Shown: positions 25,423 through 34,954 of the stretch, piece by piece | Numbering within the stretch: the first letter of the stretch is position 1 | Layout: each line of letters starts with the position of its first letter | From: Sulfopaludibacter sp035606355 | GTDB lineage: Bacteria; Acidobacteriota; Terriglobia; Bryobacterales; Bryobacteraceae | Direction of reading: 5' to 3' | DNA length: 64,000 bases | NCBI GenBank assembly: GCA_035606355.1 | Contig: DATNFO010000045.1 | Span: forward strand, 124,001-188,000 | The notes under the pieces: generated by a model | What the model saw: only the letters and a program-made list of their open reading frames with translations | The model's database searches: none | Told to the model about the DNA's origin: nothing | Program-made: the position numbers and the translations under genes

Positions 25423-28400
25423 CTACGAGTTCTGGTAGGGAACCTCCAGACTGACCACCGTTCCTTCCTTCGACGACTTGATTTCGATTCCGCCGCCCAT
25501 TACCGCGGCGCGTGTTTGCATCCCTGTCAAACCGTGCCCATCGGCATGCGCCGGCATCTCAAAACCCGTGCCGTTATCCGCCACCCGCAGCAGCAGGCGG
25601 GAGCCGCCCACCTTCATCGCAACCTCCGCTTCCGTGCAGCCGGAGTGGCGCACCAGGTTGTTCACCGCTTCCTTGAAAATCAGGAACACCTGGCGGCGCA
25701 GGTTGCCTTCCAGTCGGATGTCCTGTTCGTCGCCGGGCAGCAGCAGCTTGAACTGAATGCCGCGCGCGGTCAGGGTATCGGCGGCGAAGCGGCGCATGCG
25801 ATGCACCAGATCCTTGAGATGGTCGCGCTGCGGGTTGATGGCCCAGACGATGTCGCTCATGCTATCGATGAGCTCGCTCGAGGCGCGCGAAATGTAGGCA
25901 AGCGGCTCGGCGACCCCCGGGTCGGCGGGAGCGAGGCGGCGCTGCACCACTTCGCTGAAGACGGCGATCTGCGTGAGCGTCGAACCGATATCGTCGTGCA
26001 GGTCCGCGGCGATAGCCTTGCGCACACGCTCCAATTCCGCGATGCGCTCTTCGCGGCTGCGGCGCAGTTCGGTAACGCGCCGCTCGCGGTAGCGCTCGAA
26101 CGCGACAGTTGCGCCGGCCGCCATGGCGATCATCAGCGCGAGCGCCCACCAGCGCTTCCACACCGGAGGCAGAATCCGGAAACTCAGCGTGGCCGGGGAT
26201 GATGCCGGCAAACCTTCGCCGCCGATGGTGCGCACCAGAAAGCGGTAGTTGCCCGGAGGCAGACGCTCATAATTGACGGTGCGCAGCGTCGTCGGCCGGC
26301 TCCAACCGTCATCGGCGCCTTCCAGCTTGTACTGAAAAAAGGGCGGGTCGAGCGAGAACGTCACGCTGAAGTAATCGATCTGCACGGCATCGCGCGCCGC
26401 GGGCAGATCGCCTTCATCCAGCGTGCGCGTGCCCAGCGGCGCCACCGGCATTTCGATACCGTTGATGCGCACAGAGCCCACGAACGCGGGCGGAGGCGGA
26501 ACGGAAGGGTGCGCCTGCGGCGTGACGCGGCTCACACCGGCTCGCGTGCTGAACCAGAGAGCGCCCGTGTGGTCGCGGAAGATGGAAAAGGCGCGGCCGG
26601 AGGGCATGCTCTCGGCGCTCGCGAAGCGGCGCACCCGGTTGGCCGCGGGGTCCAGGGTATCGACGCCTTCCGATGAGTTCATGTAGATACGGCCGGTGGC
26701 ATCTTCGCCGATGGAGCCGATGAAAGATTCGGCCAATCCGTCGCGCGCGGTGTAGACTGCGGGCTTTAGAGTATCGCCATCGTGCCGGTCGACGCGGAGC
26801 AGGCCTTTCTGCACGTTCAGGCACCAGATACGGTCGGAACTATCCACAAAACAACTCGGAATGACCCCTTCCGGGATGCCCTCGGCGGGCCCGAAGAACT
26901 GGAACCTGCCGTTGCGAAAGCGCGCCAGACCGCCTTCCCGGAAGGCGATCCACACGTCGCCGGAGCGATCTTCGAACAGCATACTCGCCTGCACCAGCGG
27001 CGGCAGGCCGTCGGCTTCGGTGAAGCGCGTGAAGGTATCGGTGGCGCGATTCCAGCGTGCGATCGAGTTGTGCGGCAGGGTCCAGCCGGCGGTCCAGATA
27101 TCGCCGCGGCTGTCTTCCATGATGCGAATGACGCGCGTATCGGGAAGCCCATCGCGCACTGTGTACACCACCTTCGGTCTGGCGCGGGCGAGGTCTTCGG
27201 TGCGCGCGACTCTCGCAAAGCGCACCAGCCCGATGGTGGTGGCAGCCCACCATTCGCCGAGATGATCCACCAGCAGACATTGCGGCGATTGCCAGGTGGC
27301 ATTCGCAATCTGCGGCCGCAGCAGCGGAAACACGGTGAACCGCTCGTCATTGTAAACGCCGACCTGCATGTTGCCGGTAGCGGAAACGATGCGCCCCTGC
27401 GGATCTTCAAACGTGGTATTCACCCAGCTCAAGCCGTCCGATTCGCCGTACCCGACGAAGCCGTGCATGCTCAGTTTGACGGCGCCGCTGCTCACGGTGC
27501 CGAGCCAGACGTTGCCGTCGCGATCTTCCGCCATGGGACCGCCGAGATCGCGCATCACGGGGCGGTTGTATTCGACGGCGTGCAACTTCCCCGCCACGGC
27601 TTCAAACAAGCCCGCCAGGCAGGCGATCCAGATGCGCCCATCGGCAAAACGGTAGAGCCCGAGCACGTGCGGCTGGGCATCGCGGCCCACGATGCGGGCA
27701 TATTGCGCCTGTCCGGGAGTCGAGGGCGGGGCGAACGCAAGCGAGGCGGTGGAACCGGCGCGAAACGTGCTGCCCGAGGCTAAGGCGGAGCGCAGTGCGT
27801 AATCCACGCTGACGCGGGCGGCGGCGCGCACCTGCTCGGCCGGTTGCGGGCGCAGAACAAAGATGCCGAGCTCATGCGCGATCCAGACCTCGCCACCGCG
27901 ACCCACGGTGATGGCGTTCACGTGGTCCGTAGCGGCGGACGCGACGATGGGGTACTGCACCAGGCGACCGTCCGGCAGGATGCGAACGGCGCCGTACTTG
28001 GTGCCCATCCACAAACTGCCTTCGTCACCTTCGGCGAAGGCCCAGATTTGCACGACGCTTTCCGAACGGCCCGGAAGGTTCAGCGGGTACGGCTTGATCT
28101 CGCCGCGCTCGCTCGAATCGTTCATGGTGAAGAGGCCGCCATCGGTGCCCAGCCAGATGACGCCTTTGCGGTCGCGGTAAATGGCATTGACGCGATCGCT
28201 GGCGACTTCATTGCCGATGTGGAAGGTCTTGATGGGACGGCTCGGGGCATTGGCGTCATAGCGCGCGAGTCCGCCATTAGTGCCGAACCAGTAAACGCCC
28301 GCCGGGTATTCCAGCATGCCGTTCACGATTGGGTACGGCAGCCCCTGAGCCATGCGGATATTGGTGAAGTGCGCGCCATCGAAGCGGCTCATGCCGTCGC

Positions 28401-28551
28401 CGGTGCAGAACCAGACGAAGCCGTGGGAATCCGGGTAAACGCACTGCACCTGCGTGTAGGCGAGTCCATCGTCGATGGAGTAGATCTTCAAGGGCAGCTC
28501 GGCGGCGCGAGCGGTGAGGAGCGCAAGGATGAGCGCGGCGATGCGTATCAT
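25423..28551 (-). CDS. Membrane sensor histidine kinase with two-component-regulator propeller
   Basis: 1042 residues. A signal peptide is followed by a periplasmic region (about 20-690) of repeated propeller strands (GLAYTQVQCVYPDSHGFVWF, GVIWLGTDGGLFTM, GDIWTAGW), then a Y_Y_Y domain, one membrane span (about 797-817, WWALALMIAMAAGATVAF), a HisKA_3 domain with phosphorylated H852 in LHDDIGSTLTQIAVF, and an HATPase domain (N box EAVNNLVRH, DNGTGF). This is the outer architecture of the sugar-sensing hybrid systems of Bacteroidetes, but with a separate LuxR-type regulator. Its start overlaps the stop of the rhamnogalacturonan lyase gene (ATGA), pointing to a pectin-derived ligand. Confidence 0.9.
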   Translation of the reverse strand: MIRIAALILALLTARAAELPLKIYSIDDGLAYTQVQCVYPDSHGFVWFCTGDGMSRFDGAHFTNIRMAQGLPYPIVNGMLEYPAGVYWFGTNGGLARYDANAPSRPIKTFHIGNEVASDRVNAIYRDRKGVIWLGTDGGLFTMNDSSERGEIKPYPLNLPGRSESVVQIWAFAEGDEGSLWMGTKYGAVRILPDGRLVQYPIVASAATDHVNAITVGRGGEVWIAHELGIFVLRPQPAEQVRAAARVSVDYALRSALASGSTFRAGSTASLAFAPPSTPGQAQYARIVGRDAQPHVLGLYRFADGRIWIACLAGLFEAVAGKLHAVEYNRPVMRDLGGPMAEDRDGNVWLGTVSSGAVKLSMHGFVGYGESDGLSWVNTTFEDPQGRIVSATGNMQVGVYNDERFTVFPLLRPQIANATWQSPQCLLVDHLGEWWAATTIGLVRFARVARTEDLARARPKVVYTVRDGLPDTRVIRIMEDSRGDIWTAGWTLPHNSIARWNRATDTFTRFTEADGLPPLVQASMLFEDRSGDVWIAFREGGLARFRNGRFQFFGPAEGIPEGVIPSCFVDSSDRIWCLNVQKGLLRVDRHDGDTLKPAVYTARDGLAESFIGSIGEDATGRIYMNSSEGVDTLDPAANRVRRFASAESMPSGRAFSIFRDHTGALWFSTRAGVSRVTPQAHPSVPPPPAFVGSVRINGIEMPVAPLGTRTLDEGDLPAARDAVQIDYFSVTFSLDPPFFQYKLEGADDGWSRPTTLRTVNYERLPPGNYRFLVRTIGGEGLPASSPATLSFRILPPVWKRWWALALMIAMAAGATVAFERYRERRVTELRRSREERIAELERVRKAIAADLHDDIGSTLTQIAVFSEVVQRRLAPADPGVAEPLAYISRASSELIDSMSDIVWAINPQRDHLKDLVHRMRRFAADTLTARGIQFKLLLPGDEQDIRLEGNLRRQVFLIFKEAVNNLVRHSGCTEAEVAMKVGGSRLLLRVADNGTGFEMPAHADGHGLTGMQTRAAVMGGGIEIKSSKEGTVVSLEVPYQNS

Positions 28552-30380
28552 TGTCCGGCTTCGAGACGGATGTAGTCGTAAATGATACCGCTGGTGAGTC
28601 CTCCGGCGGGAATGGTGAGGGTGAGATCGTTACGGCCTTCCTTCAATAAGGAGGCATCGAAGACGACGTCCTTCTCCACCCAACTTCCCTGTATGCCGTC
28701 GCGATTGATGGTGGCGTTGTAGACGAGACCGGTGACCGTTCCGGCGGGCTGGCCGTTCACGCCGACCTCGATGCTGCGCGCGCCCACGCCGCTGAGCGCG
28801 AGACGCAGCGTGGCCTTGCCGGACTGCTGCTGCGCGAGATTGAAGTGGATGGTCCACGTGGTTGCGCGTCCGCGCGCGCGGCCGGTGTTGTCATCGGTGA
28901 GGGCGTGCGGAACCTGCTCGAAGAACCAGTCTTTGCGATAGTCGCTCTTGCCGATGGTGTAGTCGACATCGTTCGGAAAGAGCTTCGGATATTCGACATA
29001 CCAGCCCCAGTGGAAGTAGTCGCCGCCCTTGAAGAACTCCGTGCCGTTGCGGTTGGGAATGCCGATGTCCCAGAGCTGCTTGCCGTAGCGGACGGGCTTC
29101 CATGCGAGCTTGCCGAGATCGAGCGGCTTGCCCGCGGCGACGGTGATGGTTGCCTGGGAGTACTCGCCGAGGACGCCATCGGCGATGGCGTGCAGCTCAT
29201 ACGTGCCGGGGCGAATATTGGCGATGGAGAAGCGGCCGTCGGCCGATCCGCGCGTCCAGAACTCGTAGTGCTTGGCATCGTTCTGCCACGTCATGGGAGG
29301 CGCATCGGGCGCGGCGAGTCCGACCAGCAGATGGGGCAGCTTCGTCGAGGCGGTTTGCGGATCGTCGAGGACGATTTGTCCGCTGACGGCTCCGCGATCG
29401 GAACGCTTGGGATAATCGACGCCGGTCACCCAATCGTACGGCCACTTCGCGGCTTCGGTGCGCGCGCGGGCGAGCGCGTCCTGAAACATCGCGTTGGGAT
29501 CGGCCGCGGAATTGACGTAGATGAGGATGGGGCCGACGACTTTGGTCCACACTTCGCCCTCGCCGAGCGGGAGAATGCTGCCGCCATAGTGCGTGCCGCG
29601 CCAGTAATCGAGGATGGTGGGGTCGCCGCCCTGGTTGTCGTCATTGTGGCCGGTGAGCTCGACGTGCGTGGGTCCCGAGGAGAGGTACTCCATGCTTGGA
29701 TTGATGAGATAGAAGCCGACGTGCTGTTTGGTGCTGGACCAGCCGAAGGCCGGGATATCGAACTGCGTGGCGGAGTAGTCGTACTTGTGCTCGGCGCGGC
29801 CGGCATAGGGTCCGGTAGTGAGGCGGCGGGCTTCCTTGGCGTTGAGGGGAGTGCCGTGGTCCCAATCGGAGCCGCTGGGCATGAGGGCGTTGCGGCGGGC
29901 ATCGATGGACATCCAATCGAAGACTTCGGGGTTGAGCTTGGCTCCGAAGCGGCTTTCGCCAATCTGCGTGCGCGGCTCGCCGGCGGTGTGGGAGAAGATG
30001 GCGTAGGTGTAGATGCCGTGATCGTCGCGGCCGAGAGAGTAGCGGATTTCGAGGTCGAAGTTCTCGCGAAGTCCGGCGCCTTTGATGGCGACTTCCGCGC
30101 GGTCGCCTTTGTTCGCGGCGGGGTCGATGGTGACGGCGGAATCGAGATGCGCGGCTCGCGAGGGGTCCTGTTCCCAGTATCCGGCGTGCGTGCCGGAGGT
30201 GTAACCCATGAGCTCGAGGTTCTTGTACTTGAGGCTGGTGAGATGGCCGCTGTGCCTATCGATCTGAGCGGTGATGTAGGCGTTGGCGAGGGTGAAGTGC
30301 TGAGGGTCCTGGGTGAGGGTGACTGGCGAGTCGGCGGCGTAGGCGGCGGTGGCCAGGAGCAGGGGGAGGAGGATGCGCAT
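28548..30380 (-). CDS. Secreted rhamnogalacturonan lyase (PL4)
   Basis: 610 residues: signal peptide (MRILLPLLLATAAYA), an N-terminal catalytic beta-sandwich of the RhgB type (about 20-330), a middle fibronectin/Ig-like domain (SGQIVLDDPQT ... RPGTYELHAIADGVLGEY), and a C-terminal carbohydrate-binding-like domain with KPLDLGKLAWKP, LWDIGIPNRNGTEFF and INRDGIQGSW. That three-domain order and these motifs define polysaccharide lyase family 4, which cuts the alternating rhamnose-galacturonate backbone of RG-I by beta-elimination in the periplasm or outside. First gene of an operon with the sensor kinase and regulator, so the enzyme and its control system are co-transcribed. Confidence 0.88.
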   Translation of the reverse strand: MRILLPLLLATAAYAADSPVTLTQDPQHFTLANAYITAQIDRHSGHLTSLKYKNLELMGYTSGTHAGYWEQDPSRAAHLDSAVTIDPAANKGDRAEVAIKGAGLRENFDLEIRYSLGRDDHGIYTYAIFSHTAGEPRTQIGESRFGAKLNPEVFDWMSIDARRNALMPSGSDWDHGTPLNAKEARRLTTGPYAGRAEHKYDYSATQFDIPAFGWSSTKQHVGFYLINPSMEYLSSGPTHVELTGHNDDNQGGDPTILDYWRGTHYGGSILPLGEGEVWTKVVGPILIYVNSAADPNAMFQDALARARTEAAKWPYDWVTGVDYPKRSDRGAVSGQIVLDDPQTASTKLPHLLVGLAAPDAPPMTWQNDAKHYEFWTRGSADGRFSIANIRPGTYELHAIADGVLGEYSQATITVAAGKPLDLGKLAWKPVRYGKQLWDIGIPNRNGTEFFKGGDYFHWGWYVEYPKLFPNDVDYTIGKSDYRKDWFFEQVPHALTDDNTGRARGRATTWTIHFNLAQQQSGKATLRLALSGVGARSIEVGVNGQPAGTVTGLVYNATINRDGIQGSWVEKDVVFDASLLKEGRNDLTLTIPAGGLTSGIIYDYIRLEAGQ

Positions 30381-30392
30381 CGGTAATATTTG

Positions 30393-30451
30393 AACACGCC
30401 GTGCCGACAGGAATCTTTCCTGTCGGGTCGAGCGGAGCTCGACGGCGTGTT
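30393..30451. repeat. Nested palindrome left of the RAYT gene
   Basis: Outer arms AACACGCCGT / ACGGCGTGTT (10 bp) enclose two hairpins: CCGACAGGAA-TCT-TTCCTGTCGG and CGAGC-GGA-GCTCG. The result is a three-way, cloverleaf-like structure. The GACAGGAA hairpin recurs on the other side of the transposase gene, as expected for REP sequences handled by a REP-associated transposase. Confidence 0.75.
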
Positions 30452-30462
30452 ACAACAAGCCA

Positions 30463-30942
30463 GTGAGTTTCTACAAGCGCCGGCTTCCTCACTGGCAACC
30501 TGAAGGAGCCGCACTGTTTGTAACCTGGCGCCTCGCCGGGTCCATCGCCGCGACGGACGAACATCCATCTACAGGCCCGTACCACCTACAGGACGAAAAG
30601 CTAGCCGGCTTAGTAGCCACGGCACTACGCTATGGCGAGAAGACGCTCAACCTTTATCGTCTTCGAGCCTGGGTCATCATGCCCAACCACGTTCACCTCT
30701 TAATCGAACCCAGTGCGCCCATAGCCGAGATCACATCGAGTATCAAGCGTTTCACCGCCGCCCGAGCCAACAAGCTTCTCAAACTTACAGGAACACCGTT
30801 CTGGCGTGACGAATCCTTCGATCGTTGGATGCGCACAAAAACCGAAGCTGACGACATCGTCGAGTACATCGAGCAGAATCCCGTCCGTGCAGGCTTGGTC
30901 CGTACTCCCGAAGATTGGCCCTGGTCCAGTGCAGCAAAGTGA
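30463..30942 (+). mobile_element. REP-associated tyrosine transposase (RAYT, IS200/IS605-like Y1)
   Basis: The gene encodes 159 residues. The HUH metal site is H76-x-H78 in MPNHVHLLI, and the C-terminal helix contains DIVEYIEQNPVRAGLV with the candidate nucleophilic Tyr, a signature of RAYT/Y1 transposases. These enzymes cut and rejoin single-stranded DNA at REP hairpins and are usually single-copy, host-domesticated genes. Flanking palindromes share the GACAGGAA hairpin and the stop codon lies within the right-hand palindrome, so gene and repeats form one unit. The frame is complete and appears intact. Confidence 0.88.
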
Positions 30943-31010
30943 CGACAGGAATACGCGTGTAGAAAGGCCGCGCTTCGCGCGGCACGACAGGAAAGGATTC
31001 CTGTCGTCAC
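30939..31010. repeat. Nested palindrome right of the RAYT gene
   Basis: Outer arms GTGACGACAGGAAT / ATTCCTGTCGTCAC (14 bp perfect) enclose CCGCGC-TTC-GCGCGG. The left arm overlaps the transposase stop codon. A competing hairpin CGACAGGAA / TTCCTGTCG (30985-31006) is also possible. Sits between two converging genes and may also end transcription. Confidence 0.75.
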
Positions 31011-31012
31011 GG

Positions 31013-34000
31013 TTAGAACGTCAGGCGGAGCCCGACTTGGAGGAAGCGCGGCGGCGCGGCCGACGCCGGGGAGCCGTAGCCGGTGACCGGGCGCAGGATT
31101 CCGCCTTGAGCGGTGTAGGCGACGTTGTACAGGCTGGTTGTGTATTGGTGATTCAGCGCGTTAAACGCTTCGAGGAAGATCTTGGCTTGTACTCGCTCGG
31201 TAAACGGCAGCGTTCGCGTGATTCGCGCATCCACGTTCGCTTCGCTTCCGATCTTCAGACTGTTGACCGGGAGGAAGGGGACTCGATTCCAGCCTCCGGA
31301 ACCGTTCAGCGACGTGAGGTAGATGAGGTTCGCGTTGGCGAACTGCTGGCCGCCCGTCATGTAGAGCAGCGGCGTTTCGGGAAGCGAGGAGCCGTAGGTT
31401 CCGGTGGCGGAGAAGACCCATCCGTTGATGAAGAAGCGGGCGGGCAGTGAGTTATTGCCTTTCAGGAACGGCGGCTGCCAAACCAGGTTTCCGGCGATGC
31501 GGTTGCGCTGATCGAAATTGGAGTTGCCCTGATCGTTGCGGAAATTGCCGGGGAGCGTTGTCGCGGGAACGACTCCTCCGACGACCGGCGGACCGGACAC
31601 GTCATCGGTGGCGTGGCTCCAGGTGTACTCGGCTTGCAGGCTAAGACCGTAGAGCGCCTGCTCGCGGACCTGCATGGTCACGGCGCGGTATACGGAGTTG
31701 CCCGAGTTGTTGATCTGCCAGACGTGCGCGCTGGCGGGATCGCTTTTGCCGCTGGTGGTAGTGCCGATCGTCTGCAGAGTGTAGACCGGCGTCTGATACG
31801 TACCCGTGTTGCTGCCCGCGGCGTTCTGGATGGTGTAGGTTTCGAAACCGAACGTCGGCGCAGTTTGCACGGGACCGGTGAGGTTCTGATCCGTGGCGGT
31901 CCACATTCGTTTGGTGCGCTGATCGACGTACGTCACGGCGACGGCGGTGCGCGCGTTGACGCGACGCTCAATACCGAGCGTGCCGACCTGCGCGTACGGA
32001 TTGCGGAATTTGTTGGTGCCGAACGCGATGTCCTTCATGCCGTTCGGCACGTTGTTGAAGCCGGCGGACACATTCGGAAAGACGAACGAACCACTCTGGG
32101 TGGGGGTTCCCGTGATGGTGGTCTGGTTGAAGGACGTTTCGGCATAGAGCTCGCGCATGAGCGAGCCGGTGAAAGGCTGATAGAAGAAGCCGACTCCGCC
32201 GCGCACGAGCGTGCGGTCGTTGACCAGATACGTGATGCCGACGCGCGGCGCGAAATTGGTGCTCGGAGAAGCGATGGTGCCGGTTTGGAAGTACGCAGTG
32301 TTAGGCGCCGGCGGCGCGGGGAACTTCACCTTTTCCCAGCGCACGCCGAGCGTGAGGCGAAGATGGCGGGTGGCGCGCCATTCGTCATTGGCGAACGCGG
32401 AGAGCTGAGTGGAGCGGATATTGGTATTGGGCTCGCCTACGGTCTGCTCGAAAAGCGAGTAGCTGCGCGGCTGGCCGACGGGGAGAAGATCCTGCGCGAA
32501 AGCGGTGAGGGTGGGGTATGTGTAGTTGCCGAACTGGCCGGGGAGCAGGCTCGCGGCATCGCGGTTGCGATCCATCTCGCCGCCCAGCCGGATGGAATGA
32601 GCGCCCGTGGAGAAGGTGAAGCTATCGGCGAAGCTGTAGCGCGTTTCGGTGAGGGTGGAGGGCGCGTTCGGATTGCCGCCGATGGAAGCCCCGCCGATGT
32701 TCAGGCCGAGCGCTCCGGTTCTGGGATAGAGGGACGGATCGAGTGAGGTGGTGAGGCGGTCGCGATAGACCGCGAGCCGCGCGTCATTGGTGAGGACGCT
32801 GGAAACGGCCGCTGCCCAATCCGCTTTGGCGAAGCGGTTCTCTTCGCGCAGATTGCCGTTGCCACCGACGAGTCCGCCATTCGGCGAAACGACTTCGTTA
32901 TCGAGGCCATTGGGCGCGTTGGCGTGGAGGGCGTTGCCTTCGAGGCTGACCGCGTGGCGGTCACTGCGGCGATAGTCGATGCGCGCAAGGCCGGAGGTAG
33001 AGCCCGGGTTGCTGGAGACGACCTGATTCAGTTGGGGAGAGAGGAACGCGATTGCGGCGGCGCATTGAGCGGCGGTGGCGCGGCAGTTAGAGGAGAGCGA
33101 AGTTCCGTTCGGTCCGGCGAGCAGCGGATTGGCAAGCGTGTTGAGGCCCTGGCGATTGCCGTAGTAGCGCTCGGCATTCAGGAAGAAGTAGAGTTTGCCG
33201 GCGAATATGGGTCCGCCGATGGCGCCTCCAAACTGGCGCTGCTTGTCGTCGGGAGCGAAGGCGGGGGCGAAGCGCGGGGCGGAGCGCCAGTCGGCGCTGG
33301 CCGTGTAGCCGTACAGGGCGCCGTGGAAAGCGTCGATGCCGTTTTGCGTCGCGGCATTGACGTAGCCGCCCATGGCGAACCCCATGTCAGCGGGGGCGCC
33401 GGTGGAGAGCACTTGCGTTTCGTAAATGGAATCGAGGCGAAGTTGGGGCGCGAGCGACGGCGTTTGCAGGTAGTACGTGGTGGTGGTGTTCACGCCATCG
33501 GTATAGACGCCGTTGGTGGAGGGTTCGCCGCGGAAGACGATTGTGCCGGTAGCGCGGTCGCGGACGGCGAGCGGCGCGAGGGAGACGAGCGGATCCAGCG
33601 TGCGCTTGGGGTCGGGCAGATTTTCGAGCTGGCGGCGGGAGATGAGGGTGGAGACGTTGCTGCGCGTTTCCTCGACGGCGGAGGTGAAGCCGGAGGCGCT
33701 GGCGTCCACGTGGTCGACGTTGGTCGCGAGATTCAGGACGACGGAAAAATTCACCGAGTAGCCGATGGAAACATCGAAATCTTTGTACTCCCAGGCCTGG
33801 TAGCCGGTGCGGGTGATCTTGATGTTGTAACCGGTGCCGGGAGTCATTTCGGGCGCAGAGAAGAGGCCGTCATCGGTGGTGGTCATGATGCGGCGGAGGC
33901 CAGTGAGTTCGTTGGTGATGAGGACGGTGGAATCGGGGAGACCGTCGCCATAGGGGTCGCGGACAGTGCCGGTGACCGTGCCGTAGCCGGCGACGGTTTG

Positions 34001-34087
34001 AGCATACGAGCTCAGGGCCGCGGCGAGGACGAGCAGGCAGAGTTTCGGTGCAAGACCGGGCGGGAAGCAGCGCATCGGTTTTCTCAT
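31013..34087 (-). CDS. Oar-like TonB-dependent outer-membrane receptor
   Basis: 1024 residues. Start ATG 34087 opens a signal peptide (CLLVLAAALSSYAQ); the longer frame upstream is not coding-like. The N-terminal carboxypeptidase-regulatory domain (VTGTVRDPYGDGLPDSTVLI) is followed by a plug region and a long barrel, with the C-terminal aromatic end LRLTF. It shares architecture with the other receptor in the window but differs clearly in sequence. Role: uptake or binding of a large substrate at the outer membrane, energised by TonB. No carbohydrate enzyme is adjacent, so the substrate is unknown. Confidence 0.88.
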   Translation of the reverse strand: MRKPMRCFPPGLAPKLCLLVLAAALSSYAQTVAGYGTVTGTVRDPYGDGLPDSTVLITNELTGLRRIMTTTDDGLFSAPEMTPGTGYNIKITRTGYQAWEYKDFDVSIGYSVNFSVVLNLATNVDHVDASASGFTSAVEETRSNVSTLISRRQLENLPDPKRTLDPLVSLAPLAVRDRATGTIVFRGEPSTNGVYTDGVNTTTTYYLQTPSLAPQLRLDSIYETQVLSTGAPADMGFAMGGYVNAATQNGIDAFHGALYGYTASADWRSAPRFAPAFAPDDKQRQFGGAIGGPIFAGKLYFFLNAERYYGNRQGLNTLANPLLAGPNGTSLSSNCRATAAQCAAAIAFLSPQLNQVVSSNPGSTSGLARIDYRRSDRHAVSLEGNALHANAPNGLDNEVVSPNGGLVGGNGNLREENRFAKADWAAAVSSVLTNDARLAVYRDRLTTSLDPSLYPRTGALGLNIGGASIGGNPNAPSTLTETRYSFADSFTFSTGAHSIRLGGEMDRNRDAASLLPGQFGNYTYPTLTAFAQDLLPVGQPRSYSLFEQTVGEPNTNIRSTQLSAFANDEWRATRHLRLTLGVRWEKVKFPAPPAPNTAYFQTGTIASPSTNFAPRVGITYLVNDRTLVRGGVGFFYQPFTGSLMRELYAETSFNQTTITGTPTQSGSFVFPNVSAGFNNVPNGMKDIAFGTNKFRNPYAQVGTLGIERRVNARTAVAVTYVDQRTKRMWTATDQNLTGPVQTAPTFGFETYTIQNAAGSNTGTYQTPVYTLQTIGTTTSGKSDPASAHVWQINNSGNSVYRAVTMQVREQALYGLSLQAEYTWSHATDDVSGPPVVGGVVPATTLPGNFRNDQGNSNFDQRNRIAGNLVWQPPFLKGNNSLPARFFINGWVFSATGTYGSSLPETPLLYMTGGQQFANANLIYLTSLNGSGGWNRVPFLPVNSLKIGSEANVDARITRTLPFTERVQAKIFLEAFNALNHQYTTSLYNVAYTAQGGILRPVTGYGSPASAAPPRFLQVGLRLTF

Positions 34088-34143
34088 TCGATCTATTGAT
34101 TTTAGCTGTGCCCGGGCCGGAATTCCAGCGTGCCGATTGCGCG

Positions 34144-34818
34144 TCAGAGTTTCCGCAAGGGCACGGGTGGGAGGCCGGGCTCGCGGTGTTCGAGGCCGTG
34201 GGGGAATCGGCGAGTTGGTTCGAAGCCGCCGTTCGGGAGGAATTGGGGCGGATCGGGGTTGCGGCGGGGGTGGACGGGCGGTTGCGGGTTGGGGCGCGGG
34301 GCGGCGGGCGGGGTCTCGGGCGGCGCGTTGAGGAACGAAGCCAATTCTTCGGAAGTGGTCTGGTTTGTTTGCCTTTGGAGGGCCTGGAGATCTTTGAGGG
34401 CGCTGTGAAAGTTGCGTTCGGCGGCGTTGATGCGGCGCTGCAACCGTTCGAGGACGCAGTCGTTGGCCTCGTAGGAGATGGGGACGTCGAACTGCGAGTG
34501 AGGGGAGGTGGTGAGGGCCATGTCGGCATTGAGGAGCATAGGCTCCATGCGGAAGAGGCGGCGCTGGAGCCATTCGGCGCGGATGAGGCGGTCGAGGCAG
34601 GCGCGCATTTCGGGAGTGGCGGGTTGGTGCTGGAGGTAATACTCGGCGGTGAGGCGCGCGAGGGCGGCCGAGTCCTCGCCGGGGAGGAGCTGGGCTTCGG
34701 AATCGACTCCGGATTTCAGGGCGTTGCGGGCGCTAACGGCTTTGCCGGCCGCGGTGCGGGGGCCGGTGGACTTCTGTGCATTTTTGCGATTGGCGGCGAT
34801 TTGCTTGCGTGTCGACAT
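34144..34818 (-). CDS. Hypothetical protein with conserved STGPRT N-terminus
   Basis: 224 residues. The first 40 residues (RKQIAANRKNAQKSTGPRTA, then GKAVSARNALKSG) match a family of uncharacterised proteins frequent in Acidobacteriota and Planctomycetes. The middle is helical and charged (residues about 60-150), the C-terminus Pro-rich and probably disordered. No signal peptide, membrane span or catalytic motif. Function unknown; some relatives occur in many copies per genome, so a link to mobile DNA is possible but unproven. Confidence 0.7.
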   Translation of the reverse strand: MSTRKQIAANRKNAQKSTGPRTAAGKAVSARNALKSGVDSEAQLLPGEDSAALARLTAEYYLQHQPATPEMRACLDRLIRAEWLQRRLFRMEPMLLNADMALTTSPHSQFDVPISYEANDCVLERLQRRINAAERNFHSALKDLQALQRQTNQTTSEELASFLNAPPETPPAAPRPNPQPPVHPRRNPDPPQFLPNGGFEPTRRFPHGLEHREPGLPPVPLRKL

Positions 34819-34954
34819 GGCGTACTTCCGATTTCAGGCTGGCACGAGGGTAGGCGGATGGCGGTGATTGCGCAGTCGGAAGCGGCCGCAGCGGGCGTTT
34901 GGAATGTGGCGGTTGCGGGGGCGAGAATTATTTTGCGTTTGGGAGTGAATGGAA

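Noticed and set aside
30393..30451. Cloverleaf-like fold resembling a tRNA
   Set aside because: No anticodon arm of proper length, no T-loop consensus and no acceptor arrangement; the hairpin is shared with the other flank of the transposase gene, so it is a REP structure.
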